This document shows, piece by piece, positions 37,521 to 46,889 of a stretch of DNA of 58,385 bases. The stretch comes from Runella sp. (lineage in GTDB: Bacteria; Bacteroidota; Bacteroidia; Cytophagales; Spirosomataceae). The stretch spans positions 1-58,385 of the forward strand of contig NZ_JAIXST010000194.1 in NCBI RefSeq assembly GCF_027484545.1. The letters are read 5' to 3'. Below the pieces are notes generated by a model. The model searched no databases. It had not been told where the DNA came from and saw only the letters and a program-made list of their open reading frames with translations. The translations under genes and the position numbers were made by a program. How positions within the stretch are numbered: position 1 is the stretch's first letter; every line of letters begins with the position of its first letter.

Positions 37521-38792
37521 ATGACTTCTGAAAAAATTGCTTCTCTTCGTCAGGAGATTGAGACCTACCTTAACACCGGTCTGTTACCTTTTTGGATTTC
37601 CCGCACGGTTGACAAAGAAAACGGCGGCTTTCTTACTCACTTCGACCAGTTTGGAAACGACTCGGGTGAAGATGAGAAATCGTTGATTGCTCAATCGCGC
37701 TCGGTATTTACCTATTCTTCCGTACATCGGGCGGGATATGGTGATGGAGTGTTTGCCGAAATGGCACGGCACGGCGTTGATTATCTGATTGATAAAATGT
37801 GGGACAACGAATTCGGTGGGTTTTATTGGATGACCAACCGTAAAGGCGAAGTTACCGTTGACCAAAAAATAGCGTACGGCCTGAGTTTCTGCATTTATTC
37901 TCTTAGTGAATATACGCTTGCCACGGGTGACCCGCGCGGACGTGAATACGCCGAGAAAACCTTTGATTTGTTGCAAAAATACGCCGTTGATACGCATTAC
38001 GGCGGCTATTTTGAAATGTTTAACCGCGATTGGACGCTCAAAGGCCCCGGCGCAGCGGGTGGTGACCGCAAAACGCTCGATGTTCACATGCACTTGATGG
38101 AGGCATTTACGACCTTGTACGAGTGTACGGGCTTGGAGATTCACCGTCGTAAGTTGTTGGAAACCATCGAATTGCTCGTCAGTCGTGTAATGCACCCTGA
38201 ATATGGGACGGGAATTCCGCAGTTTTGGGCCGATTGGCGCGTGGCTCCGCAAATCAAATTTGACATTGTGTGGGGGTGGGACCGTTTCAATCCGGACGGT
38301 CTGAAATCGGCGGCAGAAGACAATACCAGTTACGGACACAATTCAGAGTTTGCGTGGCTTTTGATGCACGCATTGGATGTGTTGGGACTGCCGTATGATA
38401 CCTATCGCGACCAAATCACCAAATCCTACACTCATGCTGTAGAAAACGGAGTGGATTGGGAATTTGGTGGGGTATACGTAGAAGGTTCCCATTCCGGACA
38501 GGTGTACGACAAAGAAAAGGAGTTTTGGCAACAGGCCGAAATGCTCATCGGGATGTTAGATGCGTATCGCTTCCTGAAAGACGAAAAATACTTACAAGCC
38601 TACGAAAATATCCATCGGTTTGTGTTTGATAAAATGATAAACCACTCACTGGGCGAATGGTGGCCGCTCATGACCCGCGAAGGCGAACCGATTTGGAAGC
38701 ACATGAGCCACTCGTGGAAAATCAACTACCACGATGTACGTTCGATGGTGCAGTCTATTATGCGGTTGGATAAGATTGCGAAGGGAGTGTAA
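37521..38792 (+). CDS. AGE-family epimerase/isomerase (cellobiose 2-epimerase-like)
   Basis: Alpha/alpha-barrel sugar epimerase of 423 residues. Motifs typical of the cellobiose 2-epimerase/AGE group include RSVFTYSS near 62, KIAYGLSFCIYSLSEY, TLDVHMHLMEAFT, EDNTSYGHNSEFAWLL with the catalytic-type histidine, WQQAEMLIG and KMSHSWKINYHD-like residues at the end (HMSHSWKINYHD). It probably epimerises the reducing-end glucose of a disaccharide, or N-acetylglucosamine or mannose. No signal peptide; cytoplasmic. Single gene. Confidence 0.87.
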   Translation: MTSEKIASLRQEIETYLNTGLLPFWISRTVDKENGGFLTHFDQFGNDSGEDEKSLIAQSRSVFTYSSVHRAGYGDGVFAEMARHGVDYLIDKMWDNEFGGFYWMTNRKGEVTVDQKIAYGLSFCIYSLSEYTLATGDPRGREYAEKTFDLLQKYAVDTHYGGYFEMFNRDWTLKGPGAAGGDRKTLDVHMHLMEAFTTLYECTGLEIHRRKLLETIELLVSRVMHPEYGTGIPQFWADWRVAPQIKFDIVWGWDRFNPDGLKSAAEDNTSYGHNSEFAWLLMHALDVLGLPYDTYRDQITKSYTHAVENGVDWEFGGVYVEGSHSGQVYDKEKEFWQQAEMLIGMLDAYRFLKDEKYLQAYENIHRFVFDKMINHSLGEWWPLMTREGEPIWKHMSHSWKINYHDVRSMVQSIMRLDKIAKGV

Positions 38793-38801
38793 AGGCAATT
38801 C

Positions 38802-38882
38802 AATAGAACACGGATAAAACGGATTTAACAGATAAATACGGATTTGAGTATCCGTTTAAATCAGTGAAATCTGTGTTCTATT
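38802..38882. repeat. Cruciform-like repeat between convergent genes
   Basis: Outer arms of 10 bp (38802-38811 with 38873-38882) enclose inner repeats of the ACGGAT word, including an 8-bp pair (38817-38824 with 38850-38857). It overlaps the end of the DUF5829 gene and separates it from the AGE epimerase gene, so it likely works as a bidirectional terminator. I recall similar repeats with ACGGATTT words from many Bacteroidota genomes. Confidence 0.55.
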
Positions 38883-39714
38883 TTTCTTTTCGCACAAAGC
38901 TCCAAACTGCCTTTCCTCCTTCCATAAATCTCAGCGTTGAGCTCCCTAATTCCCAAGTTTGCTGAGAAGGTAGGGAATTGACCTCAAAAACTACTTCGGT
39001 AATGCTGTACAAGTCGCTGTTGGACAGATTGATGTGATAGGTTACTTCTTCGCTGTCGGTAAAAGAAAAACCCGTTTCAGTTGGCTTTTTTGAATACCCA
39101 AAATCTTCGGTGAATTTTTTAAAAGCGGCATAAACAGTGGAATCGGCCCATAAAGTCAGCCCGATTACGTTGCATAAAATAGGGTTTTCAACGGGTGAAA
39201 TGAGTGATTTATAACGGGTTAGAACGGTTTTTCGAGCCATCCATTCGGCTTTGGGTAAGTTATCGGCGGTGGCTTGAGGTTGCCATTTCTGTAAAAAAGT
39301 AGGTAAATATTCCATGGTCCAAACGGCTACGGGACTTTCGAGTGAGAATCCCGCAGGAATCAGCATTTCAAACCAGTTTACCTGACTGTCTTTGGCAGGT
39401 CGAGTGATGGTCAGGCGCGTTGAATGGAGCCATCTTTCCTGTAAAAGTGTTGTTTCTCCTTCCTGTTCCAAACCAAAGGCAATGGCCGAATCTCCTGCTT
39501 TTCGACTGGTTTCGGTGGTGACATCAAAAAACTCAAAATAGGTTTTTTCGCCGTAAAAATACAGGCCCGTATAGCTGCGGTCGGTGCGGTGCGTGGTGCG
39601 GATCTCGTTGGGGCCAAATTGATTCCTCAAAAAATCGCAATGCACAATGGCATCATACGTAGGGGCATCGAGGGTAAGGTAAAAATGGTTGAGAAGAACT
39701 TGGAGTGAAAGCAT
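38878..39714 (-). CDS. DUF5829 family protein
   Basis: A 278-residue protein whose start VLLNHFYLTLDAPTYDAI and segment TGLYFYGEKTYFEFFD fit the DUF5829 family, with a glyoxalase-like feel but no metal triad that I can assign. No signal peptide. It lies 1 bp after the M1 peptidase stop, so it is surely co-transcribed with it. Function unknown. Confidence 0.7.
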   Translation of the reverse strand: MLSLQVLLNHFYLTLDAPTYDAIVHCDFLRNQFGPNEIRTTHRTDRSYTGLYFYGEKTYFEFFDVTTETSRKAGDSAIAFGLEQEGETTLLQERWLHSTRLTITRPAKDSQVNWFEMLIPAGFSLESPVAVWTMEYLPTFLQKWQPQATADNLPKAEWMARKTVLTRYKSLISPVENPILCNVIGLTLWADSTVYAAFKKFTEDFGYSKKPTETGFSFTDSEEVTYHINLSNSDLYSITEVVFEVNSLPSQQTWELGSSTLRFMEGGKAVWSFVRKEK

Positions 39715-39715
39715 A

Positions 39716-41842
39716 TTATTTTATCACTAATTTTTGAACTAAAACCTCTCCCTGCTGTTCTAAAACGATGATGTACACGCCCTCCGGAATGGAGGTGAGT
39801 GTGGTTTTTATGGTATGCATTCCCACGGGAAACAACTCATTGGTCAATACGCAAACCGTTTGCCCCTCTAAATTCATCATTTTCAGGTTGACCTTAGCGG
39901 GAAGTTTCAACTTGAATTCCACCGTTACATTTTCGGTAGCAGGATTGGGATATACCTTGAAATAGCTACTGTTGGGCAGCTCATCAATGGTAGTAATGGG
40001 TGGAGTCGAGTTCAAGGTTTTCAAAATCCAATTTTGGGCATCCAACGTTATCGTTTCCTGTTTTCCCTTTACATCAATGTTAAAATACTGTTCGGCTTGA
40101 TTATTGAACACGATTGCTGTGTTGGGCAGCTCATCAATGGCAGTAATGAGTGTGAGTGGAGTCGAGTTCAAGGTTTTCAAAATCCAATTTTGGGCATCCA
40201 ACGTTATCGTTATCGGTTTTCCTTTTACATCAATGTTAAAATACTGTTCGGCTTGATTATTGAACACGATTGCTGTACTGTCTTTGACGGATGTTTTGAT
40301 TTGAAAAGGAATCGGCATGGTAAAAAACGACGGTTCCGTAGTACGAGTGCTTTGTTTGACCCTCAGATTGATACGATATACATTGTTGGGTTTTTGTTGA
40401 TACGTCCAACCGAAACTATAGGTAGGGAAACCTTCGCCATAAATCCATTCGTTGAAAAAGTAGTCTAATTTTTGTCCCATCACGGCTTCGGCAACGCTTT
40501 GAAAATCTTTGGTGGTGGCATTGGCATAAGCGAACTTTGAAGATACATACGTACGCAGAATTTGAAAAAACTTTTCATCCCCCACGATGCCGCGCAGCAT
40601 GTGCAATACAATCGAACCCTTCGCGTAGGTACGGTTACTGTTGAAAATCTCGTCGGAGTTCGACGCGTTTCGTACAAAAATCGAACCGGTAGCATTTTTA
40701 GCCCGTACCATTTGGGCTTGAATAAAAGCGTTGTAAGCCTTTTTTCCTCCCAAGTATTCCTGCCAAATGGCTTCGCCGTACGTGGCAAAGCCTTCATTGA
40801 GCCAAATGTGCTCCCACGTTTGACAGGTGATTTTATTCCCAAACCATTGATGCGCCAATTCATGCGCAATAAGACTTTGACCGTAGCTTCCTATCGAGGT
40901 ACACGTTTGATGCTCCATGCCACCACCAAAGCCGCATTCGGCATGACCATATTTCTCTTTCAAAAAAGGATAAGCTCCAAACTTCTCCGAAAAGACTTTC
41001 AGCATCGTGACGGTCTGATCTAAGTTCTTCTTGTTGGCGGCGGTTAAGTTGTCAGGCTGTACGAAGTGGCTCACCAACATCGAATCGGTGGCGTTGTATT
41101 TGTAGTAATTTTTGTACTGCGTATAGTTGCTGCACGCCACCGAAATCAGGTAAGGCGAAATGGGATAGCGATTTTTCCAACGATACGTTTTGGTATTGTT
41201 GGGGTTGGTGACTACACTTTGTAATGTGCCATTGGAAACTGACACAAAATAAGAAGGCGCTGTAATCCAAACATCCGACGAATCGGCTTTGTCGGCAGGG
41301 TTGTCTTTGCTTGGAAACCAATCCGGGCTTCCGTAAGGTTCGCTCAGGCTCCACATGGCCTGTGATTTTTTCTGATTGATGAGTCCAAATGAAAACGAGC
41401 CCAAACCCGTGGTGGCAGGAAGCCCTTGGTAGAAAATATTGAGAGAAACGATTTGACCGGCAGCCAACGTTTTAGAAAGCGTTATATTCAGACGATTGTT
41501 GGCATGGGCGAAATTAACCTTTTTGCCCGCGACTTTTACGGAATCTACTTTCAAAACCGAGTTTAAATCCAGAAAGCAACTCGTCAGATTGCTTTTTGCT
41601 TTTAGGTTGACCAGCACATCACCAATGAGGTATTTGGTCGTATAAGTCAGCGATAAATTGAGTCGATAATAGATGACATCCACGTTATCGTCGCCTGGGT
41701 AGGCCAAGCGGGAGCGCGGATTCTGAGAAAGCCGCCCGAAATATCGAATTTTGGCTTCTGCACATTGCAAGCTGCCATCGTCCTGCGAGAAAGAAACGGG
41801 CGAGATGAGTAAAAGAAAAATCAAAAATTTGAAAGTTCTCAT
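39716..41842 (-). CDS. Secreted M1-family metallopeptidase with type IX sorting domain
   Basis: Zinc aminopeptidase-type protein of 708 residues. Signal peptide about 1-19 (SFSQ). Beta domain to about 250, then GGGMEHQ (a variant of GAMEN) at about 306-311 and the zinc site H327-E328-x-x-H331 with E350 (HELAHQWFG, WLNEGFATYGE). The C-terminus (about 625-708; VYPNPATENVTVEF, ending LVIK) is a type A Por/T9SS sorting domain, so the enzyme is secreted through the type IX system to the surface or medium. Between catalytic and sorting domains is a tandem 50-residue duplication encoded by near-identical DNA. Confidence 0.92.
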   Translation of the reverse strand: MRTFKFLIFLLLISPVSFSQDDGSLQCAEAKIRYFGRLSQNPRSRLAYPGDDNVDVIYYRLNLSLTYTTKYLIGDVLVNLKAKSNLTSCFLDLNSVLKVDSVKVAGKKVNFAHANNRLNITLSKTLAAGQIVSLNIFYQGLPATTGLGSFSFGLINQKKSQAMWSLSEPYGSPDWFPSKDNPADKADSSDVWITAPSYFVSVSNGTLQSVVTNPNNTKTYRWKNRYPISPYLISVACSNYTQYKNYYKYNATDSMLVSHFVQPDNLTAANKKNLDQTVTMLKVFSEKFGAYPFLKEKYGHAECGFGGGMEHQTCTSIGSYGQSLIAHELAHQWFGNKITCQTWEHIWLNEGFATYGEAIWQEYLGGKKAYNAFIQAQMVRAKNATGSIFVRNASNSDEIFNSNRTYAKGSIVLHMLRGIVGDEKFFQILRTYVSSKFAYANATTKDFQSVAEAVMGQKLDYFFNEWIYGEGFPTYSFGWTYQQKPNNVYRINLRVKQSTRTTEPSFFTMPIPFQIKTSVKDSTAIVFNNQAEQYFNIDVKGKPITITLDAQNWILKTLNSTPLTLITAIDELPNTAIVFNNQAEQYFNIDVKGKQETITLDAQNWILKTLNSTPPITTIDELPNSSYFKVYPNPATENVTVEFKLKLPAKVNLKMMNLEGQTVCVLTNELFPVGMHTIKTTLTSIPEGVYIIVLEQQGEVLVQKLVIK
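39971..40275. repeat. Tandem 150-156-bp duplication inside the M1 peptidase gene
   Basis: Two adjacent, nearly identical units (about 39971-40120 and 40121-40275) encode the repeated segment NNQAEQYFNIDVKGK followed by TITLDAQNWILKTLNSTP. The units differ mainly by a 6-nt length change and a few substitutions, so the duplication is recent. Confidence 0.85.
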
Positions 41843-41957
41843 AAGTAACTAATCAGAATTAAACGTTATACATTTTTGGGTATTTTTTGTAATTAAATCT
41901 GTAAAATCAATGATAAGTAGTTGAGCAAATTTAGGTATTTTTTATTATTTTCGTGTC

Positions 41958-42855
41958 ATGGGACGTAAGAAAAAACATATTGAGTTAAGCGAAAGCGAGC
42001 GAATCACCTTACCAGAAGAGTCAAAGCATCACCCTAAATCTGAGTTTTGTTAAAAATATCAAGGCTTATTATTAAATAATTCAGGCATGGATTATGATAA
42101 AATAACACAGCATTTAGAGGTCAATAAAAACACAGTTTGCAACTGGGTTAAAGTTTGGCAAAAGCAAGTTATTGCTGGTTTGGCTCGAAAAAATGGACAA
42201 GGGCGGAGACAAATTTTAAGTGTCGATAATAAAAAACACACGGAGGTTTTAGATAGAGCTGTCGAAAATCATTATCAAAATATCAAAGCAATTCAAGCTG
42301 AATTGGTAAAAGAATTGGCACTGCCGATGAGTTCTGATAGAGTCAAAAGGTTTTTAAAAAAATAATTATTCCTACCGACGTGTTCGCTACTGTACCCACA
42401 AAGCGCAAGATAAAATAGACTATGCCGACAAGCATGAGAAATGGAAACTATGACTAACTCTTTCAATATTAGGGTACATAGAACTATATTTTGCTGACGA
42501 ATCGGGCTGTACAACGAAACCGCATCGGCGGTCTGACTTACAGTCCATATGCTTGGCAAAAAAAGGTGAAATACAGAGGCTTTTACTAAAAGAAACAATA
42601 GTAGGCTGAACGTTTTAGGCATAATGAGTCTCTCGTGTCATCTAACGGTTTATCACAGTGAGCAAAGCCTTGATGGTGAATTTATTAAAAACTCGTTGAG
42701 CGATTTTTGCAAAAGAGAGCATAAAAAGCCCAGAGTAATTGTAATGGATAACGGACCAATTCATCATGCGCAAATTGTTAAAGATGAGTTTGAAGAATGG
42801 CAAAGCCAAGAAGTGTCTATTTTCTTTTTACCCACTTACAGTCCTCTTTTTGATG
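41958..42855 (+). mobile_element. Decayed IS630-family transposase
   Basis: Broken transposase gene beginning at ATG 41958 (MGRKKKHIELSESERI). Recognisable parts are an N-terminal helix-turn-helix (about 42087-42200, KITQHLEVNKNTVCNWVKVW), and the catalytic DDE region VIVMDNGPIHHA and FFLPTYSP at about 42741-42850. Stops and frameshifts interrupt it near 42052, 42363 and through 42380-42620. The third acidic residue is missing because the gene is cut off near 42855 by unrelated sequence. The terminal repeats are not evident. It cannot be active. Confidence 0.8.
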
Positions 42856-43005
42856 GTGTACTTCGGCACACGTGGCCATGTAGCTGGTAAATGCTTCTCT
42901 CATCGAAAAAAGAGGTTTTCCGCCTTCAAGCATCCAACGGTATTCGCCGTCGTGTCTCAGCAGGCGATATTCGGTACGGTAGCCTACATGGTGAACGTGA
43001 AGGGA
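42856..43005 (-). pseudogene. PAS-domain fragment
   Basis: On the minus strand an uninterrupted 50-codon stretch encodes GYRTEYRLLRHDGEYRWML followed by EGGKPLF, the classic end of a PAS fold (strand with R-x-DG-x-YRW). It has no start and is bounded by the IS630 scrap on one side and the integrase scrap on the other, so it is a piece of a lost sensor kinase or diguanylate-type gene. Confidence 0.6.
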
Positions 43006-43018
43006 CTACAAACCCGCG

Positions 43019-43342
43019 ACGTTAGGAAAGCAGGTTAGTACGCTCAAAACGTTTCTTCGTGAAGCAACGGAGGAAGGTATCAATACCAATTTGAAATTTC
43101 AGAGCAAGGCGTTTAAAACGGTTGAGGATGAATCAGACAGCATCTCTCTAACAGAGGAAGAATTGGCCGCAATGTATGCGCTCAACTTGTCAGATAATCC
43201 ACGTTTGGATAAAGTGCGCGATTTGTTTTTGATTGGGGCAAATACAGGTTTACGATTTTCAGACTTCACGACCATTAAACCGCACAACCTCAAAAAAGTA
43301 ATTGATGAATATAATCTTGAAATCATACAGCCCTTACGGTGA
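43019..43342 (+). pseudogene. Tyrosine recombinase fragment
   Basis: An open frame of 107 codons without a proper start. It encodes the end of a phage_int_SAM-like domain (GKQVSTLKTFLREATEEGIN, SLTEEELAAMYALNLSDNP) and the first catalytic box with its arginine (GANTGLRFSDFTTIK). The HxxR and tyrosine boxes are absent, so this is only the middle of an integrase. It joins the PAS fragment directly at about 43018. Confidence 0.7.
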
Positions 43343-43597
43343 GGGAGTTATTGAACTATGAGGGGGGGAGGGTCAAAAGTTCAGGACTTTTTCGCGCGTT
43401 GACCCATGTACCCCTCCTTGCGAAATATTGGCAAAACTAAAGGGGGGGGGGAGCTAATACCGAAACAAAAATATAAGATACTGAAAATCAATAAATTACT
43501 TTGCTATCAGGGTAAAAAGTAGCACTTTTAAGTGGCTTTCAAGGCTTAAAATAAGGCTCGCAAAGGGGTACTAAGGCATCAAAAACAAGTTGTATTT
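43343..43597. other. Non-coding junction with G tracts
   Basis: No gene is visible in these 255 bp. It holds a run of seven G (43362-43368) and a run of ten G (43442-43451), then AT-rich sequence leading to the XRE regulator. It may mark the left junction of the restriction island and hold its promoter. Confidence 0.4.
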
Positions 43598-43795
43598 ATG
43601 GAAGCAACATTAGGAGCAATAGTGAAAGACGCGCGGCTTTACAGAGGCTTAACTCAAAAGCAGTTAGCCGCTAAATTAGGGGTTACTCAGCAAATTATTT
43701 CAAGCATAGAAGCAGATAGAAATACGCCTAATGTCTATACACTGATACAGATTGGTAAAGCTTTAGGGCTTACATTATGCCTTTCTTATAGGTAG
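43598..43795 (+). CDS. XRE-family helix-turn-helix regulator, possible R-M controller
   Basis: A 65-residue single-domain HTH protein (LYRGLTQKQLAAKLGVTQ, IISSIEADRNTPNVYTL). It precedes hsdM by 85 bp in the same orientation, the position of a restriction-modification controller protein. The C-terminal end ALGLTLCLSYR also resembles HipB-like antitoxins; no HipA gene is present here. Confidence 0.75.
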   Translation: MEATLGAIVKDARLYRGLTQKQLAAKLGVTQQIISSIEADRNTPNVYTLIQIGKALGLTLCLSYR

Positions 43796-43880
43796 AATTA
43801 AATGAGAAAAAAAGCTTATAATTGCAGGTTACCCTCACTTAAATCAGAGGTAAGGAAAGAATTTTAACGAAGCAGTACCC

Positions 43881-45440
43881 ATGTCCATAGACCACAAAAA
43901 ACAGCTTGAACAACAGCTTTGGAACATCGCTAACACCCTACGGGGAAAAATGAACGCGGATGAATTTAGAGATTATATCCTTGGATTTATTTTTTATAAG
44001 TACCTATCCGAGCGGATGAACCTCTTTGCTAATGAAATCTTACAGGAAGACGGACTAACGTATAATATCATAGACGAAACCACCGAAGAAGGACAGCAAT
44101 ACCTGGAAGCCATCAAAGAAGAAGCTTTAGAACAATTGGGCTTTTTTCTGAAACCCAACGAACTATTTCACGAAATAGCCGAACGGGGTAAGGCCGAAAC
44201 CAATAACTTTATCTTGGAAGACTTAGCCAATATCCTCACCAATATTGAGCAAAGTACAATGGGCTCGGATAGCGAAGACGATTTTAATAAACTCTTTGAA
44301 GACCTTGATTTGACTTCTACCAAATTAGGCCGTACCGAAGCCGCCAAAAACGAAATCATTACAAAGGTACTTTCTCACTTAGATACGATTGACTTTGAAT
44401 TACAAAACACCGAGGCCGATGTATTGGGCGATGCGTACGAGTATCTGATTGGACAGTTTGCGAGCGGAGCGGGCAAGAAAGCAGGGGAATTTTACACCCC
44501 TCAACAGGTTTCGACCATTTTGGCAAAAATAGTAACGACGGGCAAAACCAAGATAAAATCAGCGTATGACCCTACTTGCGGCTCAGGCTCTTTACTGCTT
44601 CGTTTGCAGAAAGAAGTAGAAGTAGCCAATTTTTACGGGCAAGAACTCAACCGCACCACCTACAATTTAGCGCGCATGAACATGATAATGCACGGGGTAC
44701 ATTACAAAAAGTTTGACATTCGCCAAGACGATACGCTCGAACACCCGCAGCACATAGACCAACGTTTTGAAGCCATTGTAGCCAATCCCCCGTTTTCGGC
44801 TATTTGGTCGGCAAGCCCGTTGTTTATGTCCGACGACCGTTTTAGCCAATACGGTAGGCTTGCCCCCGGTTCTAAAGCTGATTTTGCGTTTGTGCAGCAC
44901 ATGATTCATCATTTGGCCGAAAACGGCACCATGGCCGTAGTAGTGCCTCACGGGGTACTGTTTAGAGGCGGGGCAGAAGGACACATACGCCAATACCTGA
45001 TTGAAGACCGTAACTATTTGGATGCGGTTATCGGTTTACCTGCCAATATCTTTTACGGTACGTCTATTCCTACCTGTATGTTGGTGCTGAAAAAATGCCG
45101 CGAAAATCCCGACAACGTACTGTTTATTGACGGTAGCCAACACTTTGAGAAATCAAAAGCCCAAAACTACCTACGGGACAGCGACGTTGAGAAAATAGTA
45201 AGCACTTACCGCAACCGCACCCAAGAACCAAAATACAGCCATAAAGCAACGCTGGACGATATACGCGCCAACGAGTACAATCTGAATATACCGCGCTACG
45301 TAGATACGTTTGAGGCAGAAGGCACCATTGATATAAACACCCTTGCCGCCCAACTGAAAAGTTTAGATTTGGAAATGGCCCAAACGGATCAAACCATTGC
45401 CGATTTTTGTAAAGAATTGGGCATTGGAACCCCGTTTTGA
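43881..45440 (+). CDS. hsdM: Type I restriction-modification system methyltransferase subunit
   Basis: N6-adenine methyltransferase subunit, 519 residues. The HsdM N-terminal domain (about 8-160; WNIANTLRGKMNADEFRDYI) precedes the catalytic domain with FYTPQQV near 205, SAM-binding D230-PTCGSGS and N302-P-P-F305. Length is normal and the gene is intact. It is followed not by hsdS but by DUF1016 genes; hsdS lies 2.5 kb further on. The last 57 bp of this gene region are repeated at 46913-46969. Confidence 0.95.
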   Translation: MSIDHKKQLEQQLWNIANTLRGKMNADEFRDYILGFIFYKYLSERMNLFANEILQEDGLTYNIIDETTEEGQQYLEAIKEEALEQLGFFLKPNELFHEIAERGKAETNNFILEDLANILTNIEQSTMGSDSEDDFNKLFEDLDLTSTKLGRTEAAKNEIITKVLSHLDTIDFELQNTEADVLGDAYEYLIGQFASGAGKKAGEFYTPQQVSTILAKIVTTGKTKIKSAYDPTCGSGSLLLRLQKEVEVANFYGQELNRTTYNLARMNMIMHGVHYKKFDIRQDDTLEHPQHIDQRFEAIVANPPFSAIWSASPLFMSDDRFSQYGRLAPGSKADFAFVQHMIHHLAENGTMAVVVPHGVLFRGGAEGHIRQYLIEDRNYLDAVIGLPANIFYGTSIPTCMLVLKKCRENPDNVLFIDGSQHFEKSKAQNYLRDSDVEKIVSTYRNRTQEPKYSHKATLDDIRANEYNLNIPRYVDTFEAEGTIDINTLAAQLKSLDLEMAQTDQTIADFCKELGIGTPF

Positions 45441-45461
45441 AATAAACCCCGATTTTAAAAC

Positions 45462-45860
45462 ATGCAAATACTGTCGGACATAAAAAACATACTCCACCAA
45501 GCAAGGCAAAAGGCGTATCAGAGTATCAATTTGGCAATGGTGCAAGCCTATTGGCTCATCGGCAAGCGAATTGTGGAAGAAGACCAACAAGGCGAAGCAC
45601 GTGCCGTTTATGGAAAAGCACTTTTAAAAAACCTTTCGGCTCAATTACAAAATGAATTTGGTAAGGGTTTTTCTGAAAGAAACTTGGAACAAATGAGGGC
45701 GTTTTATTTAAACTACTCAATTTCGCAGACAGCGTCTGCGAAATCTCAAATTGTAGTTGGTAATACCCCCAATTTTCAATTGAGTTGGTCGCATTACTTG
45801 ATGCTCATTGCCATCAAAGATCCCAACGAAAGGGCATTTTATGAAAATTTACCGTTCTAA
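45462..45860 (+). CDS. DUF1016 N-terminal domain protein, truncated
   Basis: A 132-residue protein matching the N-terminal helical domain of DUF1016 (YhcG-like) proteins: AYWLIGKRIVEEDQQGEARA, YGKALLKNLSAQLQNEFGKG and FSERNLEQMRAFY. It ends after SHYLMLIAIKDPNERAFYE, where normal members continue for about 200 residues with a PD-(D/E)xK nuclease domain. It is therefore either a solitary binding domain or a truncated gene. It is followed 3 bp later by a second DUF1016 gene of a different subtype. Confidence 0.75.
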   Translation: MQILSDIKNILHQARQKAYQSINLAMVQAYWLIGKRIVEEDQQGEARAVYGKALLKNLSAQLQNEFGKGFSERNLEQMRAFYLNYSISQTASAKSQIVVGNTPNFQLSWSHYLMLIAIKDPNERAFYENLPF

Positions 45861-45863
45861 ATC

Positions 45864-46889
45864 ATGGAATTAACACGCTATAATTCTTTACTCAATGATA
45901 TAAAAATCAGGGTAAAAAACGCCCAAATCAAGGCAACACTTTCTGTAAATGCCGAAATGATTTTGATGTATTGGGACATTGGGATAATGATTCTCAAACG
46001 GCAACAAGAAAAAGGTTGGTCGGCAGGTATAATTCCGAAATTGGCTACTGACCTCAAAAACGAACTCCCCGAGCAAAAAGGGTTTTCCGAACGAAACTTA
46101 GGATATATGTTATGATTCGCCAAAGAATATTCAATTTTGCAACAGCCTGTTGCAAAATTGAATTATAAAAATCTTTTGCTTGCGATTCCGTGGGGCCACA
46201 ATATTTTGTTGATGGAAAAAATTAAAGAAGTAGAAAAAAGATTTTGGTATATCGAGCATATCATTGCCGGCGGTTGGAGTAGAGCCGTTTTGAGCAGTAT
46301 GATAAAATCAAAACTACTTGAAAGACAAAAATTATCTGTTAGCAACTTTGACTCCTATTTACCAAATCCACAATCTGAATTAGCAAAAGAAACCCTTAAA
46401 GACCCGTATATCTTTGACTTCCTGACGCTTGCCGAGCCTTTTGCGGAACGTGAATTGGAAATCGAATTAGTGAAACATATTGAAAAATTCTTGCTTGAAC
46501 TCGGTACTGGGTTTGCCTTTGTGGGAAGACAGTATCATTTGAATGTGGGCAACCAAGATTTTTATATTGACCTTCTGTTTTATCACCTAAAAATGAGGTG
46601 CTTTATTGTGATTGACCTAAAAAAAGGCAATTTCAAACCCGAATATGCCGGTAAAATGAATTTTTATTGCTCCGTAGTTGATGATACGCTAAAACACCCA
46701 ACCGACCAACACACAATAGGGCTAATACTTTGCGAAAACAGCAACAAGATAATTGCTGAATATGCCTTACGAGATACCAACAAACCCATTGGAGTGTCTG
46801 AATATGAATTGACGAGGGCATTACCCGAAAATCTAAAATCAAGCCTACCGAGTATCGAAGACATTGAAACCGAATTATCAAACAACTAA
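45864..46889 (+). pseudogene. DUF1016 family nuclease interrupted by one TGA
   Basis: One continuous frame of 341 codons with a single stop (TGA at 46113-46115). The first part (MELTRYNSLLNDIKIRV to FSERNLGYML) is the N-terminal domain; after the stop the frame resumes as FAKEYSILQQPV and runs to the end with the PD-(D/E)xK core, FYIDLLFYHLKMRCFIVIDLK. The expected residue at the stop is probably Arg or Trp, so a one-base change (for example CGA to TGA) would explain it. Translation could restart at 46137. DUF1016 proteins are often found with type I R-M genes; their role is unsettled. Confidence 0.85.

Noticed and set aside
37584-38339. 251-codon minus-strand open frame opposite the AGE epimerase gene
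   Set aside because: Shadow of a well-supported coding sequence with no own signals.
42766-43038. Plus-strand open frame of 90 codons across the IS630/PAS junction
   Set aside because: The left third belongs to the transposase region out of frame and the right part is antisense to the PAS fragment; it is a chance frame across a junction.
46113-46115. Selenocysteine or recoded TGA in the DUF1016 gene
   Set aside because: No SECIS-like hairpin is evident after the codon and the position is not an active-site residue; a point mutation is simpler.
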